Below, piece by piece: positions 43,905-56,229 of a stretch of DNA of 64,000 nucleotides (positions are counted from its first letter, which is position 1; each line of letters opens with the position of its first letter). The translations under genes were made by a program, and so were the position numbers. Source of the DNA: Platynereis dumerilii (Eukaryota; Annelida; Polychaeta; Phyllodocida; Nereididae). The DNA lies in the NCBI GenBank assembly GCA_026936325.1, contig JAPTHN010000015.1, positions 806,001-870,000 on the forward strand. Reading direction: 5' to 3'. The notes under the pieces were generated by a model. It was not told where the DNA came from, did no database searches, and worked only from the letters and a program-made list of their open reading frames with translations.

Positions 43905-43962
43905 TACCAAATGTTACCTGAATGCTACTTGAATGTTACTTGAATGTTACCTAAATGTCAAG
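43905..43962 (+). repeat. Short tandem repeat, ATGTTACYTGA unit
   Basis: About five imperfect copies: ATGTTACCTGA, ATGCTACTTGA, ATGTTACTTGA, ATGTTACCTAA and neighbours. Confidence 0.6.
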
Positions 43963-44084
43963 GGACATTCTGAACTCTCTGAACAAAGTGTAACATGTGC
44001 CACATTAACAAACCAAGTCCTCAAAACACATTACATGTCATTCAAAGTTCTGCTCGCTATAACCATCTCCATGCCATTTCTCCT

Positions 44085-44440
44085 CATTCTCATGTTTCTC
44101 TTCTTTCACACCTTTCATTTCTCTCTCTCTCCGCTTTCTCCTCCCTCGATCTCACTCTCACCTCGCCTCGCCTCGCCTCCCCCCATTCCACCTCATGCCC
44201 TCGCACCTCATCCTCTCCCCCTCCCCCCTCCATTTCCCCTCTCCTGTCTTCCTCCTTCTTTATCAACTTTCTCCTCTTTATCCGCTCTCTTCTTTGATTT
44301 CTTTCTGTTTCTTCTTTTTCCTCTCCTCTTTCTTCCCTTCTTCATCATTTTAATGCCTGTCCCTCTTTCCATCTCTCCCTTCTCTCCCTTTCCCTCTCTC
44401 ACTATCCCTTCCATGCCTCTGAACCCCCCCCCCCCCACCT
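44085..44440 (+). repeat. Polypyrimidine tract (~350 bp)
   Basis: The plus strand is almost wholly C and T, with short CCTCG and TCTCC sub-repeats and a C run near 44425. Open frames here are compositional artefacts. Such a tract can adopt triplex structure and often marks rapidly mutating DNA. Confidence 0.75.
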
Positions 44441-44949
44441 CCGATCCGACTTCTCAATTTCACAATTTCACCGGTGCAGCTCCCAGGTCATCTAGATAAG
44501 GCCCTGGTAATTGGTGTGAAATGGGAGGTCAACACCTGAATTAATTGCTGGCCCATTCATCAATGTGTTGGCACCGCTCCTTGCCTGATCACAATTCTGG
44601 CACAGAGAACTCAATTCAGTCAAATTGTGCTCTACGAAAGCTTTGCACTCCAACTTCTGCTGGAGACTTTTGACCAGAGACAAAGGAGAGGAGGTGGATC
44701 ATCTTTCAGCCAAAAAGCAGCACCCAGCCCCAGAAAACCCCGACAGAAAACGAGAGAATACCCCAAGAAGACAACCCCGTGGATCGATCATTATGGTGTC
44801 ATGTTCACTGCAGCATCCAGAAAACGTTCCTCTGTGATTGTCATGGATATTTCAGAAGCTATAATGAGAACAAACTATTGAAAAAACATTAAAATCCACT
44901 TATTTTCCTAAATATACTACAGATCTATTTTTGTGATAAATATATACAA

Positions 44950-45125
44950 CAGTGGCGGATCCAGACGGGGTCATCTAGGGGGGGGGACTGAGCTTGTTTC
45001 GGCATTCGCGGGCCCGCATCACAGCGTATTTTCTTCAAAATACTATAATTAATCTCAGTGGGCATATATACTAGGGGGAGGGGGGGTTGCGTCCGGGCCA
45101 GCAGCCCTCCATGTATCTGCAACTG
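44950..45125. mobile_element. Probable hAT-type MITE (CAGTGGCGGATCC end)
   Basis: The left end CAGTGGCGGATCCAGACGGG is a known style of hAT terminus. The right end near 45125 reads, inverted, CAGTTGCAGATACATGGAGG, a diverged partner. Typical internal G runs are present. No 8-bp duplication could be matched, so the right edge is uncertain. Confidence 0.5.
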
Positions 45126-45394
45126 ACTTATTATACAAACTCAAGTCATTAAAGTTTTGAATAGCTGGCAGGCAAAGCTGGTTTCTCAATGTAAACTTCA
45201 TAGGGAAAATATATGATGGTGTCTGTTAGTTATCTAGAGCTTCAGCATGTCTTCAGGTCTACAAATTTCCTAATGGTCCGTCTTATAGAAGGACGTCCAT
45301 CCAAAAGAAGTCTCCCTACCTGTGCCACTATTTGACAATTAAATATAACTTCTTGGGAGCAATCATCCAGAGTTAGAGCAACAAGTTCCATATA

Positions 45395-46180
45395 GACCGG
45401 CAGCCCAGGGGCTCTAGCCTAGTCGAACGAGGTACCACTAACGGAGCATATGGGTATAAAGGGAATAATAAGGCGCACCAGAAAACCCATTTCTGGCGCG
45501 GCGTATCGGTCGCGTTTACCCCTGGCGGCCATTTTCCAAGATGGCCGCCATAAAAATAAGTGCATGCAGTTTTTGGTCTAGATCTTTAATGGCTTATCCG
45601 ATTTTGATAATTTTTGGATCAAAATAAATGTATTTCAATATTCCCAATGCAATGATGTCATAAAAATTTCAATATTGTAAGCGATTCATGCGGTTTTTAA
45701 AGATCGAATGCAAAAAAAGTGAAAAATTTGAAAAAAAATCAAGATTCTCTGGCAAAATAAGGCATCATAGTCAATGAATGGTTGGTTTTAGGGTAAAAAT
45801 AACATCATAAAAAACTTCCTGACATACAGAAATACCAGAAACCATGTCTTATTTGTTGCTGTGTGACATTTAGCGATGAAGATATTCCCATTTATATGAC
45901 TGGTCACGTCAAGTGAGAATTGTGACGTCACAACATCACTTATCAGCATTCAAGAATAAATGTGTCTAATTTGGCATAACTCTCCAACAGCTTATCAGAT
46001 TTTAATCATTTTTGTGTCAAATTATATGTTTTTCAATATGCTCAATCCAATGGTGATGCCAAAAGAAGAAATTATGAGTATTTTATATTGTTTCTTATGA
46101 TCATTTGTCAAAAATGTGAAAAATTAGGGATTTCTAGGCAAAGCAAGGCTTATGACTTGCATTATTGACTTCAATGATTT
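45395..46180 (+). repeat. Left terminal inverted repeat of fold-back element
   Basis: Complementary to 50725-51514. Internal tandem units are visible as GATTTTGATAATTTTTGGAT near 45600 and GATTTTAATCATTTTTGTGT near 45993, about 391 bp apart, each followed by TTTCAATAT and CAATG words. A partial third unit begins near 46228. A palindromic GGCGGCCATTTTCCAAGATG stretch lies near 45526. Confidence 0.8.
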
Positions 46181-46483
46181 TTCCGCAGTTTTGCATACAT
46201 TTGTCTTATCAGGTGTGAATCATTAAAACATATCAGATTTTCATAATTTTCAATTTAAATATGTATATTTATGCATACCATATTTAATAGTTTTAGGACA
46301 ATTTGTCAATTTTAAGTAGTTTATGCTGTATCTTTTTCCATGGTAAAATCCAAAAAGAATCTATGCGTTGCTAAATGGAGGTGGCGTGTTGTCTTAGTTC
46401 AAATCCTCTGAATCCAGCAGATAATTTGTCCAGCACTGCTATAAGTATAACTATTCAGATAGATATGGTTCTGAAGACATTTA

Positions 46484-46700
46484 TAAATAGATAGATAGAT
46501 AGATAGTAGATAGACAGATATTACATAGATATAGATAGATAGATATAGATAGATAGATATCAGATAGATAAATATGGTATGCACATGTGCAGCCATTTAA
46601 GAGGAGTGGGTCCTTAGATTGATCAATGTGATGGCAGATAGAGCAAATGTCCTCTAGGCCTACATGTTACGCGTTTACTCCATTTGAAAAAGATTGAAAG
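46484..46700 (-). mobile_element. SINE family A, truncated copy with GATA tail
   Basis: A (GATA)n microsatellite at 46484-46575 is followed on the plus strand by GTGCAGCCATTTAAGAGG and ACATGTTACGCGTTTACTCC, matching the tail half of the SINE at 36399-36721 in the same (minus) orientation. The head half is missing. Confidence 0.65.
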
Positions 46701-46783
46701 GCAGCTGTCATATAATATATCCTAAGACCTGCTTAGTTCCATACAACCATGTCAATAAAGATCTTACTTTCTCATTGGGGCAG

Positions 46784-47545
46784 CTAGCTGGCAGAGCGGT
46801 TATGATTTCTGCCTTCTCCGTTGAAGGTTTTAACTTGATCGAAACCCCGTGTGGGGAACCAGAAACACTCAGCGGACTTTCACGAGCAAAACCCCAGCTG
46901 GATGTTGTTCGCATTAGAGTTTCCAATTTAACTGTTTACTTGCCAAACAGTATAACTGTTTCATTTCTTAACAGTTAACTGCCAGTTAACTGTCATGCGA
47001 GTTATAGGTTTGGTGGGATTGACTAATTTAATCCCTCAAGATAGCAAATATGAGCTAATAACTAGCTTCGACCTCTTCTGCTTGTTTAACTATATTTTGG
47101 ATGGAAAAAAATGCAAACACTACAGATGATTCACTTTTCACTGCATAAACAAAATAACAACAGGTCGTTAACAAGACTATGATCATGCTTTTCCAATGAT
47201 AAATATGAACAATATTGACTTGATTATCACAATTTTAACATTCTTGTGTGTGCCATTTATAAGTTTTGACATAATATTAAGTGCTTAATTCATCTTTAGT
47301 CAAAAATATTAAATAGCCTTAAAACTGTTACAGTTAACTGGCTGGAAACTAGTTCGCATCTGACAATAAATTGGCAATCGCTTGTTTCAGTGTCTGTAGG
47401 GCAATTAAAGGATCTCTCACATAGGGTAAATGTGAAGCATGTGAGGACTTCTGCTGTCTCCCATCTCATCAATCAACTCTTGTGAGAGCCCAGAGGTGCA
47501 CTTAGAGGGCTGTACCTACCATATCTCTCCATCAATCTATCTATC
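46784..47545 (+). mobile_element. SINE family A, plus-strand copy interrupted by insertion
   Basis: The head has TGGCAGAGCGG, a near-perfect A box, and a degenerate B box (GATCGAAACCC) near 46837. The body word CCAGCTGGATGTTGTTCGC (46892) and the tail (CTCACATAGGGTAAATGTG near 47418, ending in TCTATCTATC) match 36399-36721. About 420 bp between ~46965 and ~47390 are extra. They are bounded by CAGTTAACTGCCAGTTAACT and CAGTTAACTGGCTGG words in inverse arrangement, so a second small element appears to have inserted into the SINE. Confidence 0.65.
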
Positions 47546-47689
47546 ACTAATTATGCTGGTCAATACACCTGTAAATTAGTGTACCACAGCCAGCTAACTT
47601 GAAGAGTGCCAAAATGACCAACTCAGTTTATCAATCTAGACTTTGCAAAGAGTTCAAATCCCATGTCTGATTGGCATGGATATTTTGGA

Positions 47690-47855
47690 CTGATGGATGG
47701 ACCATTTGAACTTTAAGTCCTGTATTTATGTGGGGTAATTACAGGGGAGGACACAGCAATTAAGCGCAAAGGATGATTTAAATTCCTTTCCATCACAATT
47801 GCAGGGCCCAGTGATTGGCAAACCAGTGCATTACCAACTGAGCTGACCCTAACCC
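47690..47855 (-). mobile_element. tRNA-derived SINE, family B, copy 2
   Basis: Matches 5411-5605: on the plus strand TAAGTCCTGTATTTATG, GGGGAGGACACAGCAATTAA and CCCAGTGATTGGCAAACCAG. The minus-strand head has GTCAGCTCAGTTGGTAATGC as an A box; the B box is decayed. It lies inside the fold-back element's interior. Confidence 0.6.
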
Positions 47856-49439
47856 CTCCTGGACATGTTGGACCATGTCACAAATTATAACACAAGTACC
47901 AAATTGCATCCTATTGGTCTCGCTTACCAAACCCTTTTGATAAATCTGTAATATATCTATCTAACTATTGTAATCAGTGTAAGCTACCTATTTCATCTTT
48001 ATAATCTATCCATCTAATTCATGCAATCCACTCCAGCACAGCCTCTGCTAAATACAGCAAACCACTCCCGAGACTGAACCGATCAGCACAACTTCATGTG
48101 ATTAATTCATGTTTAACTTCCAGAATTTTAGGAGAATGGCCGCTGAAGCTCAAACGTAAGGCCCAGAAAGTTATCACTTCTGGATAGATCCAGATCTGCG
48201 TGGATACCATGCTGATTGATGTAAAGATTGAGTTTGATACCTCAAAATTAAGGTCAAAATTGGCTGTGAAGATGTGAATCGAACTAGAATCTCTAGACAT
48301 TGTTGAATCTGAAAGTATTATGTCAATTTATGATAATTTGACATATCGAACCTATTTGTCTAGGATAGATTCTCCGGGTGGTACAATCTATCTAATTCAT
48401 GAAATCCATCCATTCTATCTGTCCAGGGCTAGAAAATATATGAATTTCAAGGCAATTTGATGAAATACGATAACATTGCCCATGAATTCTCGCGAATCAA
48501 GCCTCCATATTTCCAAGTCAGAAATGTGGACCTTTTTTCAAAAATTTTAAGTGAGATTTAGAGATTTCCAGGCAATGACATGCCCAAATTCCCTACTTTT
48601 CCAGCCATGCTATATATCTAGCAGTATTTATCTAGCTAGCAATCTGTCGATAATTCTTCTATCCATCAATACATCCTACACTATATTTCCCTGAAATACT
48701 TGGAAATTTGTATAACTATTGAAATCTCATCTCCTGTGACCTAGTTTTATGATAACATAAATTCCAAGGTCAGTAAACTGAGCAATAAACATCCAAATGT
48801 CACCATGACATAGTTCCAGGTCAGCTCACTTCATACACAGAACACAACGCACATGATTTACAAAATGGTGGACAGCTGATTTGCTTACACAAACACAATT
48901 CACATAATTTTTTAATGGTGCATCCAATCAAGATTCAAAGCAAAGGAAGTCTTGTCCAAATTACAACATGCCTGCGATTCATAACTATGCCAGATACATG
49001 CTCTATAATCAAGTTATACTTATTTCTTGACTCCAAACATCTCCGAACAAAATGGCCAAGTCAGGACCCAAAAGACATTCTAAAAATGCTCAAATTTCCC
49101 ACCACAACTTCCATTCTCTCATTGTGACTGCATAAATGGAGATGGGTACTCACCTCGACTAAAAATGTGAAACAACGGAAAAAAAAAATCCCGGCCTGCC
49201 CCAGCCCGCCCCATGTGATAAATCTCTGACCCACAGCAGCCCACACTCGCAGATACCAGGCCCATCTTTTTCTAATCTTACTCTGTCAGTCTATCTGGGC
49301 ACTATCAAATCAAATTATATTTTAAAAGTTTACCAATCGCTTCTATTCTGTTCCTTCCAATCTACGGGTACTCTAACTATTGATTGTGAAACGATACTCT
49401 CATAAAAATCCCCATCTATGTGTTATCAAATTATCTCGG

Positions 49440-49512
49440 CCTATCTCGGTCTATCTCGGCCCTTTCAATCAATAAATCAATCAATAAATCAATCAATAAA
49501 TCAATCTAGGCC
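49440..49512 (+). repeat. Short tandem repeats (TATCTCGGCC and AATCAATA)
   Basis: TATCTCGGYC occurs three times at 49431-49460, followed by AATCAATAAATC units at about 49467-49507. The rest of the fold-back interior, 47.9-50.4 kb, shows nothing recognisable beyond TATC-rich words. Confidence 0.6.
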
Positions 49513-50724
49513 TATCTATCTATCCTTCTAAATGTATCACAATCCTATATTTTCTATTGTGTTCTATTTTGTGCCCTCCCAGCTGCGGGTAACTTACTAG
49601 TATGTATTGAATATAGTCCAGGCAAATACTCTCTACAGTCGTTAACAAAATAATTCAACCCCTTGATGTTTTTCCATTGAATTCAATAGCTGATAAATGC
49701 AAAATTAGTGTGGTGACATCAGCATATATATCAAATCATGAAAAGGATAACATCAATTTGTTTCAGACAACATAATGCCAAACTGTTAGGAAGGGCACCA
49801 GAACCTGTTAGGTGGTTTGTATTTCGCATAGGGGTCAACAATGTCAAAAATGTTTCAACCCTGTTGCCGACATTGGATTAGCATTGGAGCACAGGGTTAA
49901 ATAGTTGTTCAAACGTTTTTACCCATTTGTGAAATGGAACCAGTCCTGCCAACTAGATTTAGTTATTCTCTACAGCTAATTAAGCATATGTTGTCTGGTA
50001 TGTGATGCTATCATGCTTTTCAGCTGCTTTTTGTGATTTGAAATATTCTGATGTCATCACACTCATTTTACAAAAACTGTTTACTATTGGGAAGAAATCA
50101 CAGGGGTTGAATAATTTTGCTGCCAAGTGTAAACTATCTGTGTTGGACCAATCTTGATAATTCGATGTGTTCCTTACAAGGAACATGTCGAATTATCAAT
50201 AGCTTGGGACCATTCCCAGGTGTTGCAGGTGAACCATTCATTGATAAAGAAGAGATGGGGGATTGTATGCAATCATTGCATGGTTGGTTGTTGGAATAGA
50301 ATGGAATAGGTGAGATTTTTTTATGGCTTAATTTTTCAGTCTGCAACCAATATGGCAATTTACAACAATGCCAATGATAATTATGTGCGGTTTATGTGTT
50401 TTTTCACATTTTTTTATTTGACCTGGAAAAAAGCATAAATTTAATACTTATTATTGACAAAACTGCATAATAGCAGAAAATGCACCATGCTAATATGCAG
50501 ATCCAAAACTTTTGATAATATGTTTAAGATTTACCTCCAATTAGATAAACGTATGCATCACTGCAGAAATATAACGTCACAACGCCACAATTTTACTTGA
50601 CCGGGTCTCCCACATAAATTTAAATATTATCAAGACCAAAAATGACATAGCAACAAAATAGGCATACCTGCTGATATTTTAGAACATTTGGAATTGATTA
50701 AAGGTGGCATTTTTACTCTAAAGT

Positions 50725-51514
50725 CAATAATACAAGTCATAAGATGCCTTGTTTTGTCTGGAAATCCTGAATTTTTCCTAAATTTTTTAATTTTTTTTAC
50801 AAATGATCATTAGAAAGAATATAAAATACTTGTGATTTCCTATTTTTGGCATCACCATTGGATTGGGCATATTGAAAAATATATATTTTGACACAAAAAT
50901 TATAAAAATCTGATAAGCCGTTGGAGAGTTATGCTAAATCAGACACATAAGATGCACCACTGCTGAAACGTGACGTCGTCACGTCACAATTCTCACTTGA
51001 CGTGACCATTCATGTAAATGGGAATATCTTCAACACTAAATGTCACACAGCAACAAATAAGACATGGTTTCTGGTATTTCTGTATGTCAGGAAGTTTTTT
51101 ATGATGTTATTTTTGCCCTAAAACTAACCATTCATTGACTATGATGCCTTATTTTGCCAGAGAATCTTGATTTTTTTTCAAATTTTTCACTTTTTTTGCA
51201 TTCGATCTTTAAAAACCGCATGAATCGCTTACAATATTGAAATTTTTATGACATCATTGCATTGGGAATATTGAAATACATTTATTTTGACCCAAAAATT
51301 ATCAAAATCGGATAAGCCATTAAAGATCTAGACCAAAAACTGCATGCACTTATTTTTATGGCGGCCATCTTGGAAAATGGCCACCAGGGGTAAACGCGAC
51401 CGATACGCCGCGCCAGAAATGGGTTTTCTGGTGCGCCTTATTATTCCCTTTATACCCATATGCTCCGTTAGTGGTACCTCGTTCGACTAGGCTAGAGCCC
51501 CTGGGCTGCCGGTC
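50725..51514 (-). repeat. Right terminal inverted repeat of fold-back element
   Basis: Inverse partner of 45395-46180. Tandem units recur with about 393-bp spacing (GCATTGGGAATATTGAAATA near 51259 and GGATTGGGCATATTGAAAAA near 50861), and a further degenerate unit continues inward to about 50520. The outermost ~500 bp are nearly identical to the left arm. Confidence 0.8.
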
Positions 51515-51519
51515 TAATA

Positions 51520-52463
51520 GAACTGATCATCAGTATTCCCTGATAATGGAAATCGTGGAAAGGCGTGGTATCGCAGCGAGCATGCGTGACAATCCTATTG
51601 GCCTCATCTGGCTGATTATGTTGTCGAAACAGACTGGACTGTGTTTACTGGGATGATGCAGGGATGAAATATGGGGATGGGGTTCGAGAAAATTGCAATC
51701 AACAACTCGTGACACACTCGTGATACTCGTTGTGAACTCGTGATGGAGTCGTGATGTCAGCAATCAATTGACAACAGTAATCAGTCAGTGGCCATGGTCA
51801 GTCATGCGCAGCCATCCGTGACGTCACACCTTCATTTTCATTCACCTGTCATGTAAATATTTGAAGAATTATCTCAGAAATTACTTTCAAATTATCTCTT
51901 TATTATCGCAGCCCAGAAAGTTTTTACCAGACACGACACAACCGGGCAATTTTAAAAACTAACAAATTTGGTAACAGCCCATCCAACCAACGTCATGGCA
52001 TGGTTAAAAATGAAATAAAACGAGGCATGTGGGTAAAATTAACAACCACTTGTTGTGTTAATTACAAGTTACATGACAAATATTGGTTTTACTTTCAAAT
52101 TAAAATTAAATCATTAAATGGCAAGTGCACTTTGTTGATTTTTAACAACCCCCCCCCCCCCGGGGGCCCTTTCACGTGATTCAAAAAAAATAAAACTTTA
52201 CTACCATGGTAAGACGGGTATTTATTTATTTATTTACCAGGTAGTCCAATAGGCTACAGCATTATGGCACACATAGTAGCATGGTTTACGGTTCACTTTC
52301 AAGTTATGTACCGGCCGAACCAACAATTTCGCCGTGCAAAAGTAGGCCTAACTTCCCAAAACCAGAGGGTTGATCCTTTCATTACACTGTGGATGATTGT
52401 GAAAACCAGAACTGACACTGTAAAGACTTCTGCGAAGACTCAGGACTCTGCAAAGGCTCATCT
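51520..52463. other. Non-coding stretch right of fold-back element
   Basis: No gene is supported. CCCCCCCCCCCCGGGGGCCC lies near 52150, and a short (TTTA)n run at about 52211-52238 precedes ACCAGGTAGTCC, typical of the end of a retroposon but without a recognisable body. Confidence 0.4.
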
Positions 52464-52566
52464 GTGAAGATTCCTCAATGAAGATTCCTCAATGAAGACT
52501 CCTCAATGAAGATTCCTCAATGAAGACTCCTCAATGAAGACTCCAAAAGAAGATTCCTCAATGACA
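52464..52566 (+). repeat. 14-bp tandem repeat (CCTCAATGAAGAYT)
   Basis: About six copies of CCTCAATGAAGATT / CCTCAATGAAGACT in tandem, with diverged copies (AAAAGAAGATTCCTCAATGA, TGAAGACTCC) continuing to about 52640. Confidence 0.8.
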
Positions 52567-52644
52567 ACCTCCTTGGTGAAGACTCCTAATTATAAATGAA
52601 TGTGAAGACTCCCCCATAAAGACTCCCCCTATAGACTCCTGTTT

Positions 52645-55010
52645 TTGACCAACCTTCGGGTTCTCACACTCAACACAGAATGAGGTACCGGTGACTCCTC
52701 AAAATGTTAACTCTCGTTTTAACAATCAGAGAAGTTCACATTTAGAGAAATATAAGGCAGGTGACCATCAATAACTTGTTACCAAAAAAAATACATGATA
52801 TCCATTTACCGTCCAGGAAATTAGACTTTGGCAAGTGCAAATCTCTAAATTATACATATAGGCCGACAATTTTTTTAACAAGGTGATTTTTCAAGCACGA
52901 ACATTTTAGGCCTTGTCCTAACTGTTCAGTAATTCTGAATTCTGTTCTTCGAGAAATATCACTCCCCGTGACCCCTAACACCCTCGATCACCCTTGAATG
53001 TTAATGAGACCTTTTGATTAGATGTTTACCACTAGAGGTCGTGCCTCGCATGACCTACTTTCTCTATTCTCTCTGATTCTCGTCTGAGGTGTGAGATGTT
53101 GAGAAAAACAAATTGAACGTTTGACCTGCTTCTCAAGTTGCTGACCTTATTAATCCTTCTTTGTTTTGTTGGCCTGTCCATTGTATTGGCTGAATTTGGC
53201 TCTCAAGATCCCCAGAGAACTGCAAATTCGTGATAGAGTAGCCTCAATGAGTTCCCAACGAGTTTCTCATATTTACAATGTGTTTCTGCCACTAGGGAGC
53301 CACAGAATTGACCTTGAATCATCGAAGATGAAATATTCAGCAAATGCTCCTTGTTGCAGCAGCTGCCTAGTGTAGTGCCCCTGCACGCGTTCTATAAATA
53401 GGTCACAGGGTCTTGTCTTGTTGTGAAGAAACGTGATGTTTTGATAATTCAGTCAAAGGCGGTTTTGCCAAAAACAGTTCATTGCACAAGTGAACGTATA
53501 GGCCTATGTATCGTGGTTGAGAAACAAGTTGCAATGTACCTTCTTTCGAAAATAAATTGTTGCCCACAGGCTGATTGTGTTGGCATAAAATTAAATCTAT
53601 TTTAATATTACTTGTGAAAAAGTGCTATCAAAGTTGTCCATTAACATCTTGGAAAGTCCAGACGAAGGATGTCCTGCAGAAGGACATTGAATGGCCAACC
53701 TTGCAGCATGTTAACAATTCAACCGCACTGGTCGTCCCAATCATCTATTTATGCAGCCGCACCCACGACGCTTGAAACGAGAAAACAATGTTGAAAATTC
53801 CGTTCATAAAAGTTGATAAAACTATTTATTTGGGCCTTGCGTCAATATGAAAAGCAGAAAGTAGAAGTTGAATATTGACACTTGCTTTACTAATGATGAT
53901 TATCCAAAATAAATCGGAATTATCTTCAATTATCAGTCAATGAAATTTAATTAATTGCCATGGTAGTAGAACTCTTGAACTTCAGGTAGGTATGACACCT
54001 ATTTCTGATTCGGATACTCATCTTGATTTGATATTTCAATTTCCATTCAAAATAGTTTCTTAACTTGGTAGTATTACTAAGGATGCCTTCATCTTAAAGA
54101 AAAGTCAGTTTTAACTGCAGACATGTGTTGCTCGTCAGACAAGTAAATTCATCGATCTATCACCGAAAGTATACGTCTGAATATATGCCTAGATCATGTT
54201 AGAGTTTACAGACACACCATTCAACAAGACAAGCAATAGTTAATGCACTAGTTAGCTGAAAATGCAGCAGTTTCACACATTTGGCAGCACTGTCAAATGC
54301 ATGGGAGTGGCTCTGCAGATATGTTTTGCAGAAGTTGAAAAAGTGGCGAAGAGGTGTCGTGGTTGGAAGGCAATGCACCAATACAGAAAATACTAAGAGG
54401 ATAGGTTGGGAGATTTGTTGCCAACTGAAGCTCCACTAAGCCCAGTTCAAAGCAAGGGGGCTCAGAGATGAGCTCTGAAGTCATCCCCTGTGCAGGTATT
54501 TACAAAGCGTTGTCATCCTAGGCAACAGGCTTAAGCCGCTCTTACCCACAGTGCCATCAAGCATTTGACACAGAGAACCGGCTGACCCGTCTTAGCCTCT
54601 TTAACTGGGGGAGATTATCCCAAAACGAACGTTCAATTGCATGCCCCCAGCTGCCCTCTTGCGTCAGATACTGCGTCAAAGATTGCGTCATGAAAGCTGG
54701 GGCCCTGACTTGTGTTCTGACACTATACGACACCATGTTGCATTTAATCATTGCTACCACGTTTGATCTGCAGCCATTGCCACTGATTTAGCCGCACATT
54801 TAAGCCAGTCTGATTGGCAGCGCGGCTCAGCTGTACTCAGCCTCCACAAAAGCATCGCTGGGATTCGCGGTTGCATCTCGCATTTTATCATTTTCCCATC
54901 GCTTGATGTGATCATTTTTGTGCTGCTTTCAGAAGATAAGCTGGGGGAGACCTGTCCTACCGCTTGCTTTGTGCCTTTTGCCCTGATAGTTCTTTCCATT
55001 CACACATCAG
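52645..55010. other. Non-coding stretch, no gene recognised
   Basis: Several short open frames lack splice or family support. No repeat copy was recognised. AT-rich patches such as AATTTAATTAATTGCC near 53944 contain homeodomain-type words. Confidence 0.35.
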
Positions 55011-55012
55011 TT

Positions 55013-55156
55013 AAGTGGCGGATCCAGTGGGGGGGGGGGGCTACAGGCCCTCCTCCAGACCACGAAGACAAATAGCAGCATTGAGAAGAAATAATTTATG
55101 CGATAATGGGTGCCTTCGAATGCCGAACCCCCCCCCCCCCTCCAAAGATCCGTCAC
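55013..55156. mobile_element. Small hAT-like MITE (AGTGRCGGATC ends)
   Basis: AGTGGCGGATCCAGTGGGGG on the left and CCAAAGATCCGTCACT on the right are inverse forms of the AGTGRCGGATC terminus, with a G run at one end and a C run at the other. It is about 144 bp long with no coding capacity. An exact 8-bp duplication was not found, so it is probably old. Confidence 0.6.
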
Positions 55157-55704
55157 TGATCACAAATTTTACATTTTGAATCATTATTTTGTGTTGGTTT
55201 CATTATTACAGGTGGGTAGTGGACTGTGTGGAGATATGATATAAGACAAACCTGCTTTATGTGCCAGCATGCATGCATAGTTGCCATCCTTGTCTGCTCT
55301 TCTTTTTTTTTTAATTTTTCCCAATTTTTTAACTGTCAACTCCATCTCATACTCCATGTCTGGTATTTGTCAACCCATTTTCAAGTTTATCTTTTTCTAG
55401 CACCCTAACATAACACATAACCTACCTTGTCTAGTATCTACCCAGAAATTGTTTATAAAATCCCAGATCCATCCAGGACTAACCATTCTCAAACTGTTGT
55501 CTGGTCTCTCATCTTCAGCCCATTTTACTCCCCACCCCTTCTCCCGTCAATGGCCGTCATCTCCCATCATCGTGCTTATCTCTGTTCCCAATCCACTCAA
55601 AGCAAGTCATTATGGAAGGGGTGATTAACACCTGCGATTGTGCCTCGTTGTGTTGGGAGATTAGCACCAATAAGCCAACGACTTACAACCAACCCTGCAG
55701 CCAT

Positions 55705-55800
55705 GCTGGCTTCATTCTGCTTTGTTGGCTTTCGCTGGCTTTTGTTGGCTTTACCTGGCTTTGTTGGCTTTGCTTGACTTGCTTGGCTTGCCTTGGAGGA
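55705..55800 (+). repeat. Degenerate TTGGCTTTG repeat
   Basis: About nine imperfect copies of TTGGCTTT(G/C/A) in 95 bp. The minus-strand frame rich in Lys, Pro, Ser and Gln across this point is a product of the repeat. The neighbouring 55.16-56.12 kb shows no supported gene. Confidence 0.6.
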
Positions 55801-56128
55801 TTTACAAACGCCTTCAAATATTGTCTTCTTCTTTGGCCACACTCTAATTAAGAGGGAAGGGGAGGGCCCTTGGCAAGCTCTTCAATGGCGGCTGCTCAAT
55901 GGACACTGTCCATATAGTGTTTAATCAAGTCAGCGGCAGCTCACCTGCACACATGGCCCCCCTAACCCTGCTGGCCAGTGGTGGACACAAGAGGCGCCCT
56001 GCACCACCCCTCCAAGCAAACGCCTCTTCTCTTCTGCTGACACAACACAGGCCGGCGCCTAATTAGCAAATAATTAACTTAGCTGAGGAGCAGGTAGACC
56101 TCGGTGTGTTTGAAAAATTGCATTAGGG

Positions 56129-56224
56129 CAGAGGGGGGGCAAAGGGGGGAGGCAAGGGGGGCAGAGGGGGAGGCAAGGGGGGCATAGGGGGAGGCAAGGG
56201 GGGCAGAGGGGGGAGAGGGGGGCA
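56129..56224 (+). repeat. G-rich minisatellite (GGGGGGCAGAGGGGGAGGCAA unit)
   Basis: About four imperfect 22-bp units with runs of five to seven G. The plus strand could form G-quadruplexes. Pro-rich open frames on the other strand reflect the repeat. Confidence 0.75.
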
Positions 56225-56229
56225 GATGA

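Larger units (their letters stand above)
45395..51514. mobile_element. 6.1-kb fold-back element with long compound TIRs
   Basis: The ends GACCGGCAGCCCAGGGGCTC and the exact inverse are flanked by TA (45393-45394; 51515-51516). Arms of ~790 bp are very similar at the tips (for example GGCGCGGCGTATCGGTCGCG in both) and diverge inward. Each arm consists of tandem degenerate ~390-bp units. The ~4.5-kb interior has no transposase or other recognisable gene; it holds SINEs and a GATA microsatellite. It therefore resembles fold-back elements, mobilised in trans if at all. Near-identity of the outer arms suggests the last movement or arm homogenisation was fairly recent. Confidence 0.8.

Noticed and set aside
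45395-51514. A Polinton/Maverick-type element because of the long TIRs
   Set aside because: Only 6.1 kb long, flanked by TA rather than a 6-bp duplication, and no gene typical of that group is visible.
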